Assembly (NCBI GenBank): GCA_002339015.1
Contig: DDJC01000049.1
Span: 62,001 to 126,000 of the forward strand
DNA: 64,000 bases
From: Burkholderiales bacterium UBA1834
Lineage (GTDB): Bacteria > Pseudomonadota > Gammaproteobacteria > Burkholderiales > Burkholderiaceae_C
Direction of reading: 5' to 3'
The translations under genes were made by a program, and so were the position numbers. The notes beneath the pieces were generated by a model. The model saw only the letters and a program-made list of their open reading frames with translations, had not been told where the DNA came from and ran no database searches. Shown here piece by piece: positions 37,950 to 48,689 of the stretch (position 1 is its first letter; each line of letters begins with the position of its first letter).

Positions 37950-38957
37950 TCAGGCAGCGGTCACGCGCGTCCACCAGCGGCCCAGCCGCTGCACACGCAC
38001 AGGCAGGCTGCCGGTGAGGTTGTCCAGCACGGCCTCGGGCCGCGCCAGGTGGAACACGCCTGACACCTTCAGCGCCGCCACGCTGGCATCGCAATGGAGC
38101 AGGCCGGGGCGGTAGCGCGCCAGTTCCTCAAGGAACTCGTCCAGCCGCCAATCCAGCGCCACCAGCATGCCGCGCGACCAGGCGTCTTCGTAGGCCGGCG
38201 CGGGCTGAACGGCGCCCGCACCAGCTGCCTGCATCAGCAACTGCTCGCCCGCCGCGACATGCACCGCCTGCTGGGGCGCATCGGCAGGTTCGGCGCGCAC
38301 CGCGTGCTCCAGCACCGTCAGGCGAGTGGCCTCCCCCAACTGGCGCACGATGAAGCGGGTGCCCAGGGCCGTGAGCCGCCCTTGGCGCGTCTGCACCACG
38401 AACGGCCGATGCACGGCCGCGCCGTCCGGCCGGGTGCTGACCAGAATCTCGCCGCGGTGCAGGCGCAGCAGGCGGGTCTGCGCATCGAAGGCCACATCCA
38501 CGGCGCTGTCGGTATTGAGTTCCAGCATGGAGCCGTCGGCCAGTTGGTGGCTGAGCCGCCCGCCCGTACCGGTGCGGCAGGTAGCCCCCCAGGCCAGCCA
38601 GGGGGATTGCTCCAGCAGCCTCCAGCCCATGGCGCCCGCCGTCCCGACCCCGAGCACCAGCCCGAAGGTCTTGAGCGCGCCACGGCGGCTGACCATGCCG
38701 GTGCGCGCCTGGAGCGTCGGCAGCGCGATGTCGGCGGGCACACGGCCCATGCGGGCCTGCAGATGGCGCACACGCTCCCAGGCCCGGCGGTGGTCCGGTG
38801 CCTCGTCGAGCCAGCGCTGCCAGGACTGCGCCTCGCGGGCACTGGGCTGTGCAGGCTCATCGCCATGCAGGCGCACGTACCAGCGCGCCGCCTCCTCCAG
38901 CACGCGCCGCTCCAGCGGCCCGCCGCCATCGGCTGTGGTTGTGTTGATCGGCGCCAT
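37950..38957 (-). CDS. fecR: FecR-type anti-sigma factor/sigma regulator
   Basis: Protein of 335 residues. The N-terminal DUF4880 segment (EEAARWYVRLHGDEP, then WQRWLDEAPDHRRAWERV) is the cytoplasmic sigma-binding part. A single membrane segment follows (TFGLVLGVGTAGAMGWRLL), and the periplasmic FecR domain begins near LADGSMLELNTDSAVDV. The segment before the membrane helix reads SRRGALKTFG, which resembles a Tat motif, seen in some FecR proteins. It is 14 bp after the sigma gene and precedes the cognate receptor, completing the FecI-FecR-receptor surface-signalling set. Confidence 0.92.
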   Translation of the reverse strand: MAPINTTTADGGGPLERRVLEEAARWYVRLHGDEPAQPSAREAQSWQRWLDEAPDHRRAWERVRHLQARMGRVPADIALPTLQARTGMVSRRGALKTFGLVLGVGTAGAMGWRLLEQSPWLAWGATCRTGTGGRLSHQLADGSMLELNTDSAVDVAFDAQTRLLRLHRGEILVSTRPDGAAVHRPFVVQTRQGRLTALGTRFIVRQLGEATRLTVLEHAVRAEPADAPQQAVHVAAGEQLLMQAAGAGAVQPAPAYEDAWSRGMLVALDWRLDEFLEELARYRPGLLHCDASVAALKVSGVFHLARPEAVLDNLTGSLPVRVQRLGRWWTRVTAA

Positions 38958-38971
38958 GGTTCAGTCTTGTC

Positions 38972-39472
38972 TCAATCTTCCACCAGGGCCAGGCAGTGCG
39001 TCATCGCACGCACCATGTGCTTCTTGACCGTGGTGACAGACACCCCCAGGCCTGCGCCGATCTCGGCGTAGCCCAGGCCTTCCAGTTGGGCCATCAGGAA
39101 GATCCGACGCGTGCGCTCGCCCAGGCCATCGAGCATGCGGTCGATCTCGGTCAGCGTCTCCAGCATGACGGCGCGCTCTTCCAGCGAGAGCGTCAGGCCG
39201 TCGACCCGGCAGGCCAGCGCCTCCAGGAAGGCACGCTCAAGCGCCTGCCTGCGGTACCAGTCGACCACCAGCCCACGGGCGACGGTGACCAGGTACTCAC
39301 GCGGCTGCCGGATCTCATGGGCATTGGCCGCCTTGATCACGCGCAGGAAAGTGTCCTGCGCCAGGTCGGCCGCATCGAAGCCATTGCCCACCTTGGCACG
39401 CAGCCAGCCCTTGAGCCAGCCATGGTGATCGACGTAGAGCGAATGGACAGATGACATCGGCGAAGCGGGCAT
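38972..39472 (-). CDS. fecI: ECF sigma factor, FecI family
   Basis: Extracytoplasmic-function sigma factor of 166 residues. Region 2 is seen as DAADLAQDTFLRVIKA with LVTVARGLVVDWYRR. Region 4 is seen as LEGLGYAEIGAGLGVSVTTV with KKHMVRAM, the FecI form. It would direct RNA polymerase to the receptor gene when FecR signals. The start may be the first ATG (39472) or the ATG five residues later (MSSVHSLYVDHH). A good Fur box lies about 80 bp upstream, the usual control for such sigma genes. Confidence 0.94.
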   Translation of the reverse strand: MPASPMSSVHSLYVDHHGWLKGWLRAKVGNGFDAADLAQDTFLRVIKAANAHEIRQPREYLVTVARGLVVDWYRRQALERAFLEALACRVDGLTLSLEERAVMLETLTEIDRMLDGLGERTRRIFLMAQLEGLGYAEIGAGLGVSVTTVKKHMVRAMTHCLALVED

Positions 39473-39551
39473 GGCGAACGGGTCAGGCTGGCGTGGAACG
39501 CCGCAAGACCCCTGGTTGGATCACATCTGGACATGTCCGCCGCGCCAACCC

Positions 39552-39570
39552 AGTAATAAGAATCATTATC
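39552..39570 (-). promoter_or_regulatory. Fur box upstream of fecI
   Basis: The 19 bases contain AATAAGAATCATTATC and match the Fur consensus palindrome at 15 of 19 positions, the best of the three sites in this window. Iron repression of fecI-fecR is inferred. Confidence 0.75.
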
Positions 39571-39722
39571 GATGATAGCCGATGTGATGGCCTATCGCCC
39601 CGTCGTCAGCGGAACACCGCTTGCCAAGGCGGCCTGGGACGAAAACCACATCGCCAGCGGGATTGACGTCGCGCAATTACATTTGCATAAATACAAATCA
39701 AGTCACCTCAAGCACCTCATCC

Positions 39723-40835
39723 ATGGACGCCTCTTCCCTGCTTTCCCTCACTTTCATGGGCGCCGATGCCCGGCAATGGGCGACAGCCGTGCTCGTGGCC
39801 ATTGTTGTGTTCGCAGTCTTCAGCCTGGTGCTGCGGTTGACAATGGGCCGGCTCAAGGCCATGACCGGCAAGACGAAGACCACGCTGGATGACGACATCG
39901 CGGAGGTGCTGGCCTCGACGAACCGGGGCCTGCTGTTCCTGATGTCCCTGCTCATCGGCCTGGGGCTGGTCAACCTGACCGATGCCTGGCAGCGCCGGAT
40001 GGACCAGGCATGGTTCATCGTGCTGGCCTTGCAGATCGGGCTGTGGGGAGGCAAGGCCATCAGCCTGCTGCTTGCCCGCTACGTGCACCGGCACGCTGCA
40101 GGCAACGCGTTGCACACCAGCGCCACCGCCACCCTGATGTCCTGGGGGCTGCGTACCATCCTGTGGGCCACGCTGATCCTGGCCATCCTGTCCAACCTGG
40201 GCGTCAACGTGACGGCCTTCGTGGCCAGCCTGGGCGTGGGCGGCATCGCGGTGGCGCTGGCGGTGCAGAACATCCTGGGCGATCTGTTCGCATCCCTGTC
40301 GATCGCCATCGACAAGCCCTTCGAGGTGGGCGACTTCATCGTGGTCAACAATGTCGCGGGCACCATCGAATTGGTCGGCCTCAAGAGCACGCGCATCCGC
40401 AGCCTGGGCGGCGAGCAGATCGTGATGTCCAACACCGACCTGCTCAAGCAGACCATCAGCAACTACAAACGCCTTCAGCAGCGCCGCATCGTCTACACCT
40501 TCGGCATCACTTACGACACCACGCCGGAACAGGCGCAGGAGGTGCCCAACATTGTCAAGCGTGCCGTGGAATCGAGCCAGCGCCTGCGATTCGACCGGGC
40601 CCATCTGCTCAACTTCGGCGAGAGTTCACTCGACTACGAGGTGGTGTTCTTCGTGCTGGATCCGGACTACAACGTCTACATGGACGAGCGCCAGGCACTG
40701 AACCTCAAGCTGATGCAGGAGTTCGCGGCCATCGGTGTGGAGTTTGCCTTCCCGACACGCACGCTGCATGTGAACGGCAGGCTGCAAGCCGACACGGCGC
40801 CGCCTTCGGATCAGGCCCAGCCCAGGCCGGCGTGA
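39723..40835 (+). CDS. Small-conductance mechanosensitive channel, MscS family
   Basis: Inner-membrane channel of 370 residues. Four membrane segments precede the MscS core. The pore helix reads FVASLGVGGIAVALAVQNIL, with the Gly/Ala packing pattern of TM3, followed by LGDLFASLSIAIDKPFEVGD and the beta domain (GTIELVGLKSTRIRSLGGEQ). It would release solutes on osmotic downshock. The start is taken at 39723 because residues upstream in frame look untranslated; an ATG at 39621 remains possible. Confidence 0.92.
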   Translation: MDASSLLSLTFMGADARQWATAVLVAIVVFAVFSLVLRLTMGRLKAMTGKTKTTLDDDIAEVLASTNRGLLFLMSLLIGLGLVNLTDAWQRRMDQAWFIVLALQIGLWGGKAISLLLARYVHRHAAGNALHTSATATLMSWGLRTILWATLILAILSNLGVNVTAFVASLGVGGIAVALAVQNILGDLFASLSIAIDKPFEVGDFIVVNNVAGTIELVGLKSTRIRSLGGEQIVMSNTDLLKQTISNYKRLQQRRIVYTFGITYDTTPEQAQEVPNIVKRAVESSQRLRFDRAHLLNFGESSLDYEVVFFVLDPDYNVYMDERQALNLKLMQEFAAIGVEFAFPTRTLHVNGRLQADTAPPSDQAQPRPA

Positions 40836-40895
40836 GCGCCATCGCTGGGCCAGGGTGCGCCGGGCCCAGGAGCGCTGAACCCTGGGCCTGCGCGC

Positions 40896-41849
40896 TTACT
40901 CGATGTTCTGCACCTGCTCGCGCATCTGCTCGATCAGCACCTTCATGCCCACCGAGATCTGCGTCAGCTCCAGCGCGGCGGCCTTGGAGCCCAGGGTGTT
41001 GGCCTCGCGGTGCAGTTCCTGGATCAGGAAGTCGAGCCGTTTGCCCGCCTCGCCACCCTTCTTCAGCAGGCGTTCGATCTCGTCGAGGTGGGCCTTCAGG
41101 CGCTGCAATTCTTCATCGACATCGATGCGCAGCGCGTAGGCCGCGGCCTCGCCCAGCGCACGCTCCTGCGCCGCCTCGGGCGTGACAGCGCCGCCCACGG
41201 CCTGCAGGGCTTCCTGATAGCGCTGCAGGAAGCGCTCCTGCTGACGCTGCACGGCCTGCGGGATCAGCGGGCCGGCCTGGGCGGCCAGCTCGCGCAGCTG
41301 CGCCAGCTTGTCCAGCAGCACGGCCACCAGGCGTGCGCCCTCGACCTCACGGGCCTCCTTCATGGCCGCCACGCAGCGGCGCACGGCCTCCAGCGCGGCA
41401 TCCTCCAGCTTGACGGCAGGCGCCGCGCTGCGGCACCAGTTCAACACCTCGTTCACCGTCAGGCTGCCGGCCTTGGGCAGCCAGTTCTGCACGGTGTTCT
41501 CCAGGTGGGCCAGAGTGTGCAACTGCTCGGGCTGCGGCTGCGGCCAGGCGTTGTCGACCACGCGCTGGGGCTGCAGGCGCAGCTCCATCTTGCCGCGCTT
41601 GAAGGCGGCGGTGATCAGGTCGCGGAAAGCCGGCTCCAGCGCCCGGAACTCGTCGGGCATCTTGAAGCTCAGGTCCAGGAAGCGGCTGTTGACGGAGCGC
41701 AGTTCGGCGCCCACGCTGCCCTCGGCAGCGGCATGGCGCGCGGCACCGTGTGCCGCACCGTGCGTGGCGGAATCCTCGGTGTTTTCACCGACGTGGTCTG
41801 CCACCGACGCCACGGCGCTGGCGTAGCCGGTCATACTGTAGACTGACAT
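40896..41849 (-). CDS. yicC: YicC-family endoribonuclease
   Basis: YicC protein of about 317 residues, a family reported to be an endoribonuclease acting on RNA in the cytoplasm. The N-terminus VYSMTGYA, the segment ELRSVNSRFLDLSFKMPDEF, and the C-terminal EANTLGSKAAALELTQISVG ending in REQVQNIE are diagnostic. Between MTGYA and ELRSVN there are about 35 extra residues rich in Ala, His and Gly (SATHGAAHGAARHAAAEG) that typical members lack. The start is taken at 41849 (MSVYSMTGYA), although 41861 is in frame. It is divergent from the kinase gene, with 30 bp between the start codons. Confidence 0.92.
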   Translation of the reverse strand: MSVYSMTGYASAVASVADHVGENTEDSATHGAAHGAARHAAAEGSVGAELRSVNSRFLDLSFKMPDEFRALEPAFRDLITAAFKRGKMELRLQPQRVVDNAWPQPQPEQLHTLAHLENTVQNWLPKAGSLTVNEVLNWCRSAAPAVKLEDAALEAVRRCVAAMKEAREVEGARLVAVLLDKLAQLRELAAQAGPLIPQAVQRQQERFLQRYQEALQAVGGAVTPEAAQERALGEAAAYALRIDVDEELQRLKAHLDEIERLLKKGGEAGKRLDFLIQELHREANTLGSKAAALELTQISVGMKVLIEQMREQVQNIE

Positions 41850-41879
41850 GGCACCTTTCACAGCATATAAAACCTGATT

Positions 41880-42848
41880 ATGTCAAAGCCGAAACCCGCT
41901 CCGTTGCCTTCGGGCACCGTCGTGGGTGGCTACTCGGTCGTGCGCAAGCTGGCGGCCGGTGGTTTTGGTGTGGTGTACCTCGCCGAAGACCCCGACAAGC
42001 GCCTGGTGGCGCTCAAGGAATACCTGCCCGCCTCGCTGGCAGAACGCGCCCCCGGCGAGCTCATCCCCCGCGTCAAGCCCGACAAGCAGCCGCTGTACCG
42101 ACTAGGCCTGAAAAGCTTCTTCGAAGAAGGCCGCTCGCTGGCGCAGATCTCGCACCCCAGCGTGGTCTCGGTGCTCAATTTCTTCCGCGAGAACGAAACC
42201 GTCTACATGGTGATGAACTACCTGCAGGGCGACACCCTGCAGGACTTCATCGTTACCGCGCGCGACCTCAAGCGCGACAAGGTCTTCCGCGAGTCCACCA
42301 TCCGCAGCCTGTTCGACGAAATCCTGCGCGGCCTGCGCATCGTGCACCAGCACAAGATGCTGCACCTGGACATCAAGCCGGCCAACATCTTCATCACCAA
42401 TGACAACAAGGCCGTGCTGCTGGATTTCGGCGCGGCCCGCGAAGTGCTGTCCAAAGAGGGCAATTTCATCCGCCCGATGTACACGCCGGGCTTCGCCGCC
42501 CCCGAGATGTACCGCCGCGATGGGTCGCTCGGCCCCTGGACCGACATTTATGCGATCGGAGCGTGCATTTATGCATGCATGCAGGGCTATCCACCCAATG
42601 ATGCACCGCAGCGTTTGGAAAAGGACCGTTTAAGCTTGTCACTCTCGCGACTGCGCAATGTCTATTCTGACAATCTGTTGGAAGTGACGGAATGGTGCAT
42701 GTCGCTGGACCCGCTGGCTCGGCCTCAGAGTGTTTTCGCCCTGCAAAAAGAACTCGCTCGCGAGACCGAACGCCGCTACACCAAACTGAGTTTCTCCGAA
42801 CGCGTCAAATTGCAGCTTGAGAATCTGAAATCGGGCACGAAGGCATGA
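41880..42848 (+). CDS. Hanks-type serine/threonine protein kinase
   Basis: Eukaryotic-like protein kinase of 322 residues without a membrane segment, hence cytoplasmic. The Gly loop KLAAGGFGVVYLAED, the ATP-binding Lys in VALKEY, the catalytic loop LHLDIKPANIFI and the DFG motif in VLLDFGAAR are all intact. The APE-equivalent is AAPEMYRR. Its stop overlaps the start of a PP2C phosphatase (ATGA), so the two form a kinase/phosphatase pair. rph, rdgB and hemW follow. Substrates are not predictable from sequence. Confidence 0.94.
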   Translation: MSKPKPAPLPSGTVVGGYSVVRKLAAGGFGVVYLAEDPDKRLVALKEYLPASLAERAPGELIPRVKPDKQPLYRLGLKSFFEEGRSLAQISHPSVVSVLNFFRENETVYMVMNYLQGDTLQDFIVTARDLKRDKVFRESTIRSLFDEILRGLRIVHQHKMLHLDIKPANIFITNDNKAVLLDFGAAREVLSKEGNFIRPMYTPGFAAPEMYRRDGSLGPWTDIYAIGACIYACMQGYPPNDAPQRLEKDRLSLSLSRLRNVYSDNLLEVTEWCMSLDPLARPQSVFALQKELARETERRYTKLSFSERVKLQLENLKSGTKA

Positions 42849-43780
42849 GGTTCTCTGTCTACCAGGTCAGCCGCAAGGGCGGCCGCGAAAAGAACGAAGA
42901 CCGCATGGGCTACTGCTACACGCGGGAGTCCGGCCTGTTCGCGCTCGCCGACGGCATGGGGGGCCACCCCGAAGGCGAAGTCGCCTCACAGCTGGCCTTG
43001 CAGACCATCGCCGCCCTGTTCCAGCGCGATGCCCGTCCCAGCCTGGCCGACCCGCTGCGCTTCCTTCAGGAAGCCATCATGGCAGGCCATCACCAGCTGC
43101 TGCGCTATGCCAGCGAGAAGGGCCTGATCGACACGCCGCGCACCACCATCGTGGCCTGCATCCTTCAGGGCAACACCGCCTACTGGGCCCACTGCGGCGA
43201 CTCACGCCTGTACATGGTCCGCGGCGACAAGCTCATCGCCCGCACCCGGGATCACTCCTACGCCGAGCTGCAGGACACGCTCTCCACCGTGGTGCCCATG
43301 GTCGAGCGCTACAACCGCAACGTGCTGTTCACCTGCCTGGGCAGCCCTGGCAAGCCCGTGGTCGACACCGCCGGCCCCCTGTTGCTGCAGGAGGGCGATC
43401 GCCTGCTGCTGTGCTCCGACGGCCTGTGGGGCACGGTCGAAGACGACGTGATCACCCGCCATCTGGCCACCCGCACCATCTCGGATGCCGTGCCCGAGCT
43501 GGTCGAAGAAGCCCTGCGCAACGGCGGCCCCAAGTGCGACAACGTCACCGTGCTGGCCATGGAATGGGAATCGGCCCTCAATGAAGAGCCGGCCAGCGTC
43601 TCCACCGAAGCCCTGGGCGACGAGGTCTTCGCCTCCACCATCCAGGCCAGCGTAGGTGGTGCGGGCCCTGACGAAGCTGCCGACACCGACGACCTGGACG
43701 AGGCCGAGATCGAACGCTCCATCCGTGAGATCAACGAGGCCATCCGCCGCTCCTCGCAGGCAGCCACCAAGAAGAGCTGA
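42845..43780 (+). CDS. PP2C-type protein phosphatase
   Basis: Metal-dependent Ser/Thr phosphatase of 311 residues, expected to reverse the action of the overlapping kinase. The PPM motifs are present: ADGMGGHPEGEVAS, WAHCGDSRLYMVRG, LLCSDGLWGTVEDD and GPKCDNVTVLAM, which supply the metal-binding aspartates. After the catalytic domain (to about residue 245) there is an acidic tail (DEAADTDDLDEAEIERSI) not needed for catalysis. It starts in the ATGA overlap at 42845, so the two proteins should be made in a fixed ratio. Confidence 0.94.
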   Translation: MRFSVYQVSRKGGREKNEDRMGYCYTRESGLFALADGMGGHPEGEVASQLALQTIAALFQRDARPSLADPLRFLQEAIMAGHHQLLRYASEKGLIDTPRTTIVACILQGNTAYWAHCGDSRLYMVRGDKLIARTRDHSYAELQDTLSTVVPMVERYNRNVLFTCLGSPGKPVVDTAGPLLLQEGDRLLLCSDGLWGTVEDDVITRHLATRTISDAVPELVEEALRNGGPKCDNVTVLAMEWESALNEEPASVSTEALGDEVFASTIQASVGGAGPDEAADTDDLDEAEIERSIREINEAIRRSSQAATKKS

Positions 43781-43892
43781 GCGGCCACGGGACACCCGCC
43801 CTGCGGCCCACCCCCTATGATCCGGTCCTTGCGACCGGATTTTGTTTTCCCTCGGCCCCTTCGCCCCCATTTCCAGCTCTCCCAGGATCACC

Positions 43893-44633
<741 letters not shown>

Positions 44634-44684
44634 TCGCAGCCCCCATCCCTGCCCTCCCTGCCCTCCCTGCCCAAGGACCCGACC

Positions 44685-45329
44685 ATGACGCCCCACCTGC
44701 GCCTGATCCTGGCCTCCAACAACGCCAAGAAACTGCGCGAGCTGCAGCCCCTGCTGGGGCCGCTTGGGCTGGACCTGATCAACCAGGGCGCCCTGGGCAT
44801 CCCCGAGGCGGAAGAACCGCACATCACCTTCGTGGAGAACGCGCTGGCCAAGGCGCGTCATGCCGCGCAGGTGGGCGGCGGGGCCGCCATCGCCGATGAC
44901 TCGGGCCTGTGCGTGCGCGCCCTGGGCGGCCTGCCCGGCGTGCGTTCAGCCCGCTATGCGCAGGACGCCGGCCGCCACCCCGCCGGCGTGCCGCGCGAGG
45001 CGGCCGATGCCGCCAACAACGCCCTGCTGCTGGAGACCATGCAAGGCAAGACCGAGCGCCACGCGCACTTCACCTGCCTGCTGGTGGCCGTGCGCCACGC
45101 CGAAGATCCTGAACCGCTGGTCGCCGAAGGCCACTGGGCCGGCCAGCTGGTGGAATCGGGCGGGCGTGGCACCGAAGGCTTCGGCTACGACCCGCTGCTG
45201 TGGCTGCCGGATCACGGCTGCACCGCCGCCGAGATGAGCGCCGAGCAGAAGAACGCCATCAGCCACCGCGCCATCGCCTGCCGCCGCATGCGCGAGCTGA
45301 TGGCCCTGCACTGGGGCCTGCGCGCGTGA
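44685..45329 (+). CDS. rdgB: dITP/XTP pyrophosphatase (RdgB/HAM1)
   Basis: Nucleotide pool sanitising enzyme of 214 residues that hydrolyses dITP, ITP and XTP to the monophosphates. The substrate motif ILASNNAKKLREL, the catalytic ADDSGLCVRALGGLPGVRSA and the C-terminal GTEGFGYDPLLWLP with NAISHRA are complete. It follows rph by about 50 bp and overlaps hemW by four bases (GTGA), indicating coupled translation. Confidence 0.95.
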   Translation: MTPHLRLILASNNAKKLRELQPLLGPLGLDLINQGALGIPEAEEPHITFVENALAKARHAAQVGGGAAIADDSGLCVRALGGLPGVRSARYAQDAGRHPAGVPREAADAANNALLLETMQGKTERHAHFTCLLVAVRHAEDPEPLVAEGHWAGQLVESGGRGTEGFGYDPLLWLPDHGCTAAEMSAEQKNAISHRAIACRRMRELMALHWGLRA

Positions 45330-46534
45330 TCACCTTGTCCCGGCCCGGCCACCTGGCCGCGCTGCCGCCCTTGTCCCTGTACGTGCACTTGCCGTGGTGC
45401 CTGCAAAAGTGCCCGTACTGCGATTTCAATTCCCACGAGTTCAGCAAGGCCGGCGGGGCGGCGCCACTGCCCGAATCCCGCTACATCGACGCGCTGATGG
45501 CCGACCTGGAGTCGAGCCTGCCGCTGATCTGGGGCCGGCGCGTGCACACCATTTTCATCGGTGGTGGCACACCCAGCCTGTTCTCGCCCGCCAGCATCGA
45601 CCGCCTGCTGGCCGACATCCGCGCGCGCCTGCCGCTGGAGGCCGGCTGCGAGATCACGCTGGAGGCCAACCCCGGCACCTTCGAGAAAGACCGCTTCAAG
45701 GGCTTCCGCGAGGCCGGCGTCAACCGCCTGTCCATCGGCGTGCAGAGCTTCGACGATGCCAAGCTCAAGGCCCTGGGCCGCGTGCACAACAGCGACCAGG
45801 CCCGTGCCGCCATCGACGAAGCCCGCAACGCCTTCGAGACCTTCAACATCGACCTGATGTATGCGCTGCCGGGCCAGAGCCTGGCCGAGCTGCAGCGCGA
45901 TGTGCAGCAGGCCCTGGCCTTCCAGCCGCCACACCTGTCGCTCTACCACCTCACGCTCGAGCCCAACACCCGCTTCGCCACGCAGCCGCCGCGCGACCTG
46001 CCCGACGACGACACCGCTTTCGACATGCTCGATCACCTGATCGAGGCCACCGAGGCCGCCGGCCTGCGCCGCTATGAAGTGTCGGCCTTCGCGCAGCCCG
46101 GCCACCAGTGCCAGCACAACCTGAACTACTGGCAGTTCGGCGATTACCTGGGCATCGGCGCGGGCGCGCACGGCAAGCTGAGCTTCCCCGAGCGCATCGT
46201 GCGCCAGGTGCGCTGGCGCGAGCCCGCCACCTACATGGACAAGGCCCTTCAGGGCCAGGCGATGTCCAACGAGCACGATATCGCGCTGGATGCGCGCCCC
46301 TTCGAGTTCATGCTCAACGGCCTGCGCCTGAAGGACGGCTTCGAGCTGGCCCGCTTCACCGAACGCACAGGCCTCACGATGGCCGCCATCCAGCGCCCGC
46401 TGGCCGAGGCTGAAGCCAAGGGCCTGCTCGAACGTGATCTGCAACGTGCATGGCCCACCTCACGCGGGCTGGATTTTCTGAGTGACCTGCAGGCGATGTT
46501 CCTGCCAGCCCACAGCGCCGCCAAGGCTTCCTGA
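45326..46534 (+). CDS. hemW: Radical SAM heme chaperone HemW
   Basis: HemW (formerly called HemN-like or YggW), 402 residues, a radical SAM heme-binding chaperone for heme enzymes, not coproporphyrinogen oxidase. The 4Fe-4S cysteines lie at residues 25, 29 and 32 in WCLQKCPYCDF. The segment HTIFIGGGTPSLFSP and later RYEVSAFAQPGHQCQHNLNY fit the family; oxygen-independent oxidases differ in this region. The GTG start at 45326 overlaps the rdgB stop and is the natural choice; longer frames would run back into rdgB. Confidence 0.93.
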   Translation: MITLSRPGHLAALPPLSLYVHLPWCLQKCPYCDFNSHEFSKAGGAAPLPESRYIDALMADLESSLPLIWGRRVHTIFIGGGTPSLFSPASIDRLLADIRARLPLEAGCEITLEANPGTFEKDRFKGFREAGVNRLSIGVQSFDDAKLKALGRVHNSDQARAAIDEARNAFETFNIDLMYALPGQSLAELQRDVQQALAFQPPHLSLYHLTLEPNTRFATQPPRDLPDDDTAFDMLDHLIEATEAAGLRRYEVSAFAQPGHQCQHNLNYWQFGDYLGIGAGAHGKLSFPERIVRQVRWREPATYMDKALQGQAMSNEHDIALDARPFEFMLNGLRLKDGFELARFTERTGLTMAAIQRPLAEAEAKGLLERDLQRAWPTSRGLDFLSDLQAMFLPAHSAAKAS

Positions 46535-48322
<1,788 letters not shown>

Positions 48323-48336
48323 TTGTGGGGTTGTTG

Positions 48337-48605
48337 TTTGTTCCTGGCCTGCAAAGGTCTGGCGCTTTGTCGGGGCAGCGCGGGGCGGGGTCTGAGACGG
48401 CCTTCGGCCGGGCTTCAATGTTGGCGGTCACGCCTGTGGCGCGACTGCTCTACGGTGCTCGTCCAGGGCAGGTGGCTGCGCAACTCGCCCTGCGGGCTCA
48501 AACATGCTCGCCATCCCCTGGCCACAGGCCAGGGGCAAACCTGCCCCTCCCTGCGCGCCTCCGACGCCAACAAGGCGCCCGGCCGAAGGCCGTCTCAGCC
48601 CTTTG
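48337..48605 (+). repeat. Structured dispersed repeat, copy 1
   Basis: Intergenic element starting 14 bp after the choA stop. Most of the 367-bp gap 48323-48689 is this element, and no gene is seen in it. A 22-bp perfect inverted repeat closes it (48392-48413 with 48577-48598). Inside are hairpin 48427-48445, stem GGGCAGGT/ACCTGCCC (48466-48473 with 48539-48546), hairpin GCCC/GGGC (48487-48497) and a 9-bp hairpin (48515-48535). A 26-base block at 48361-48386 is identical to one in the inverted copy at 56251-56276. Confidence 0.85.
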
Positions 48606-48689
48606 ATGCCCCGCTTTCCGCGTGCGGAGATCGCACCGGTGGAGGCCCGCCAATGCCGGGGACTTGGGGCATCGCCCCTTTGAGTTGCA

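Noticed and set aside
48337..48605. Interpreting the repeat as a small coding gene, since frames of about 95-150 codons cross it.
   Set aside because: The frames are not shared between the two copies, and the conserved signal is base pairing rather than protein sequence.
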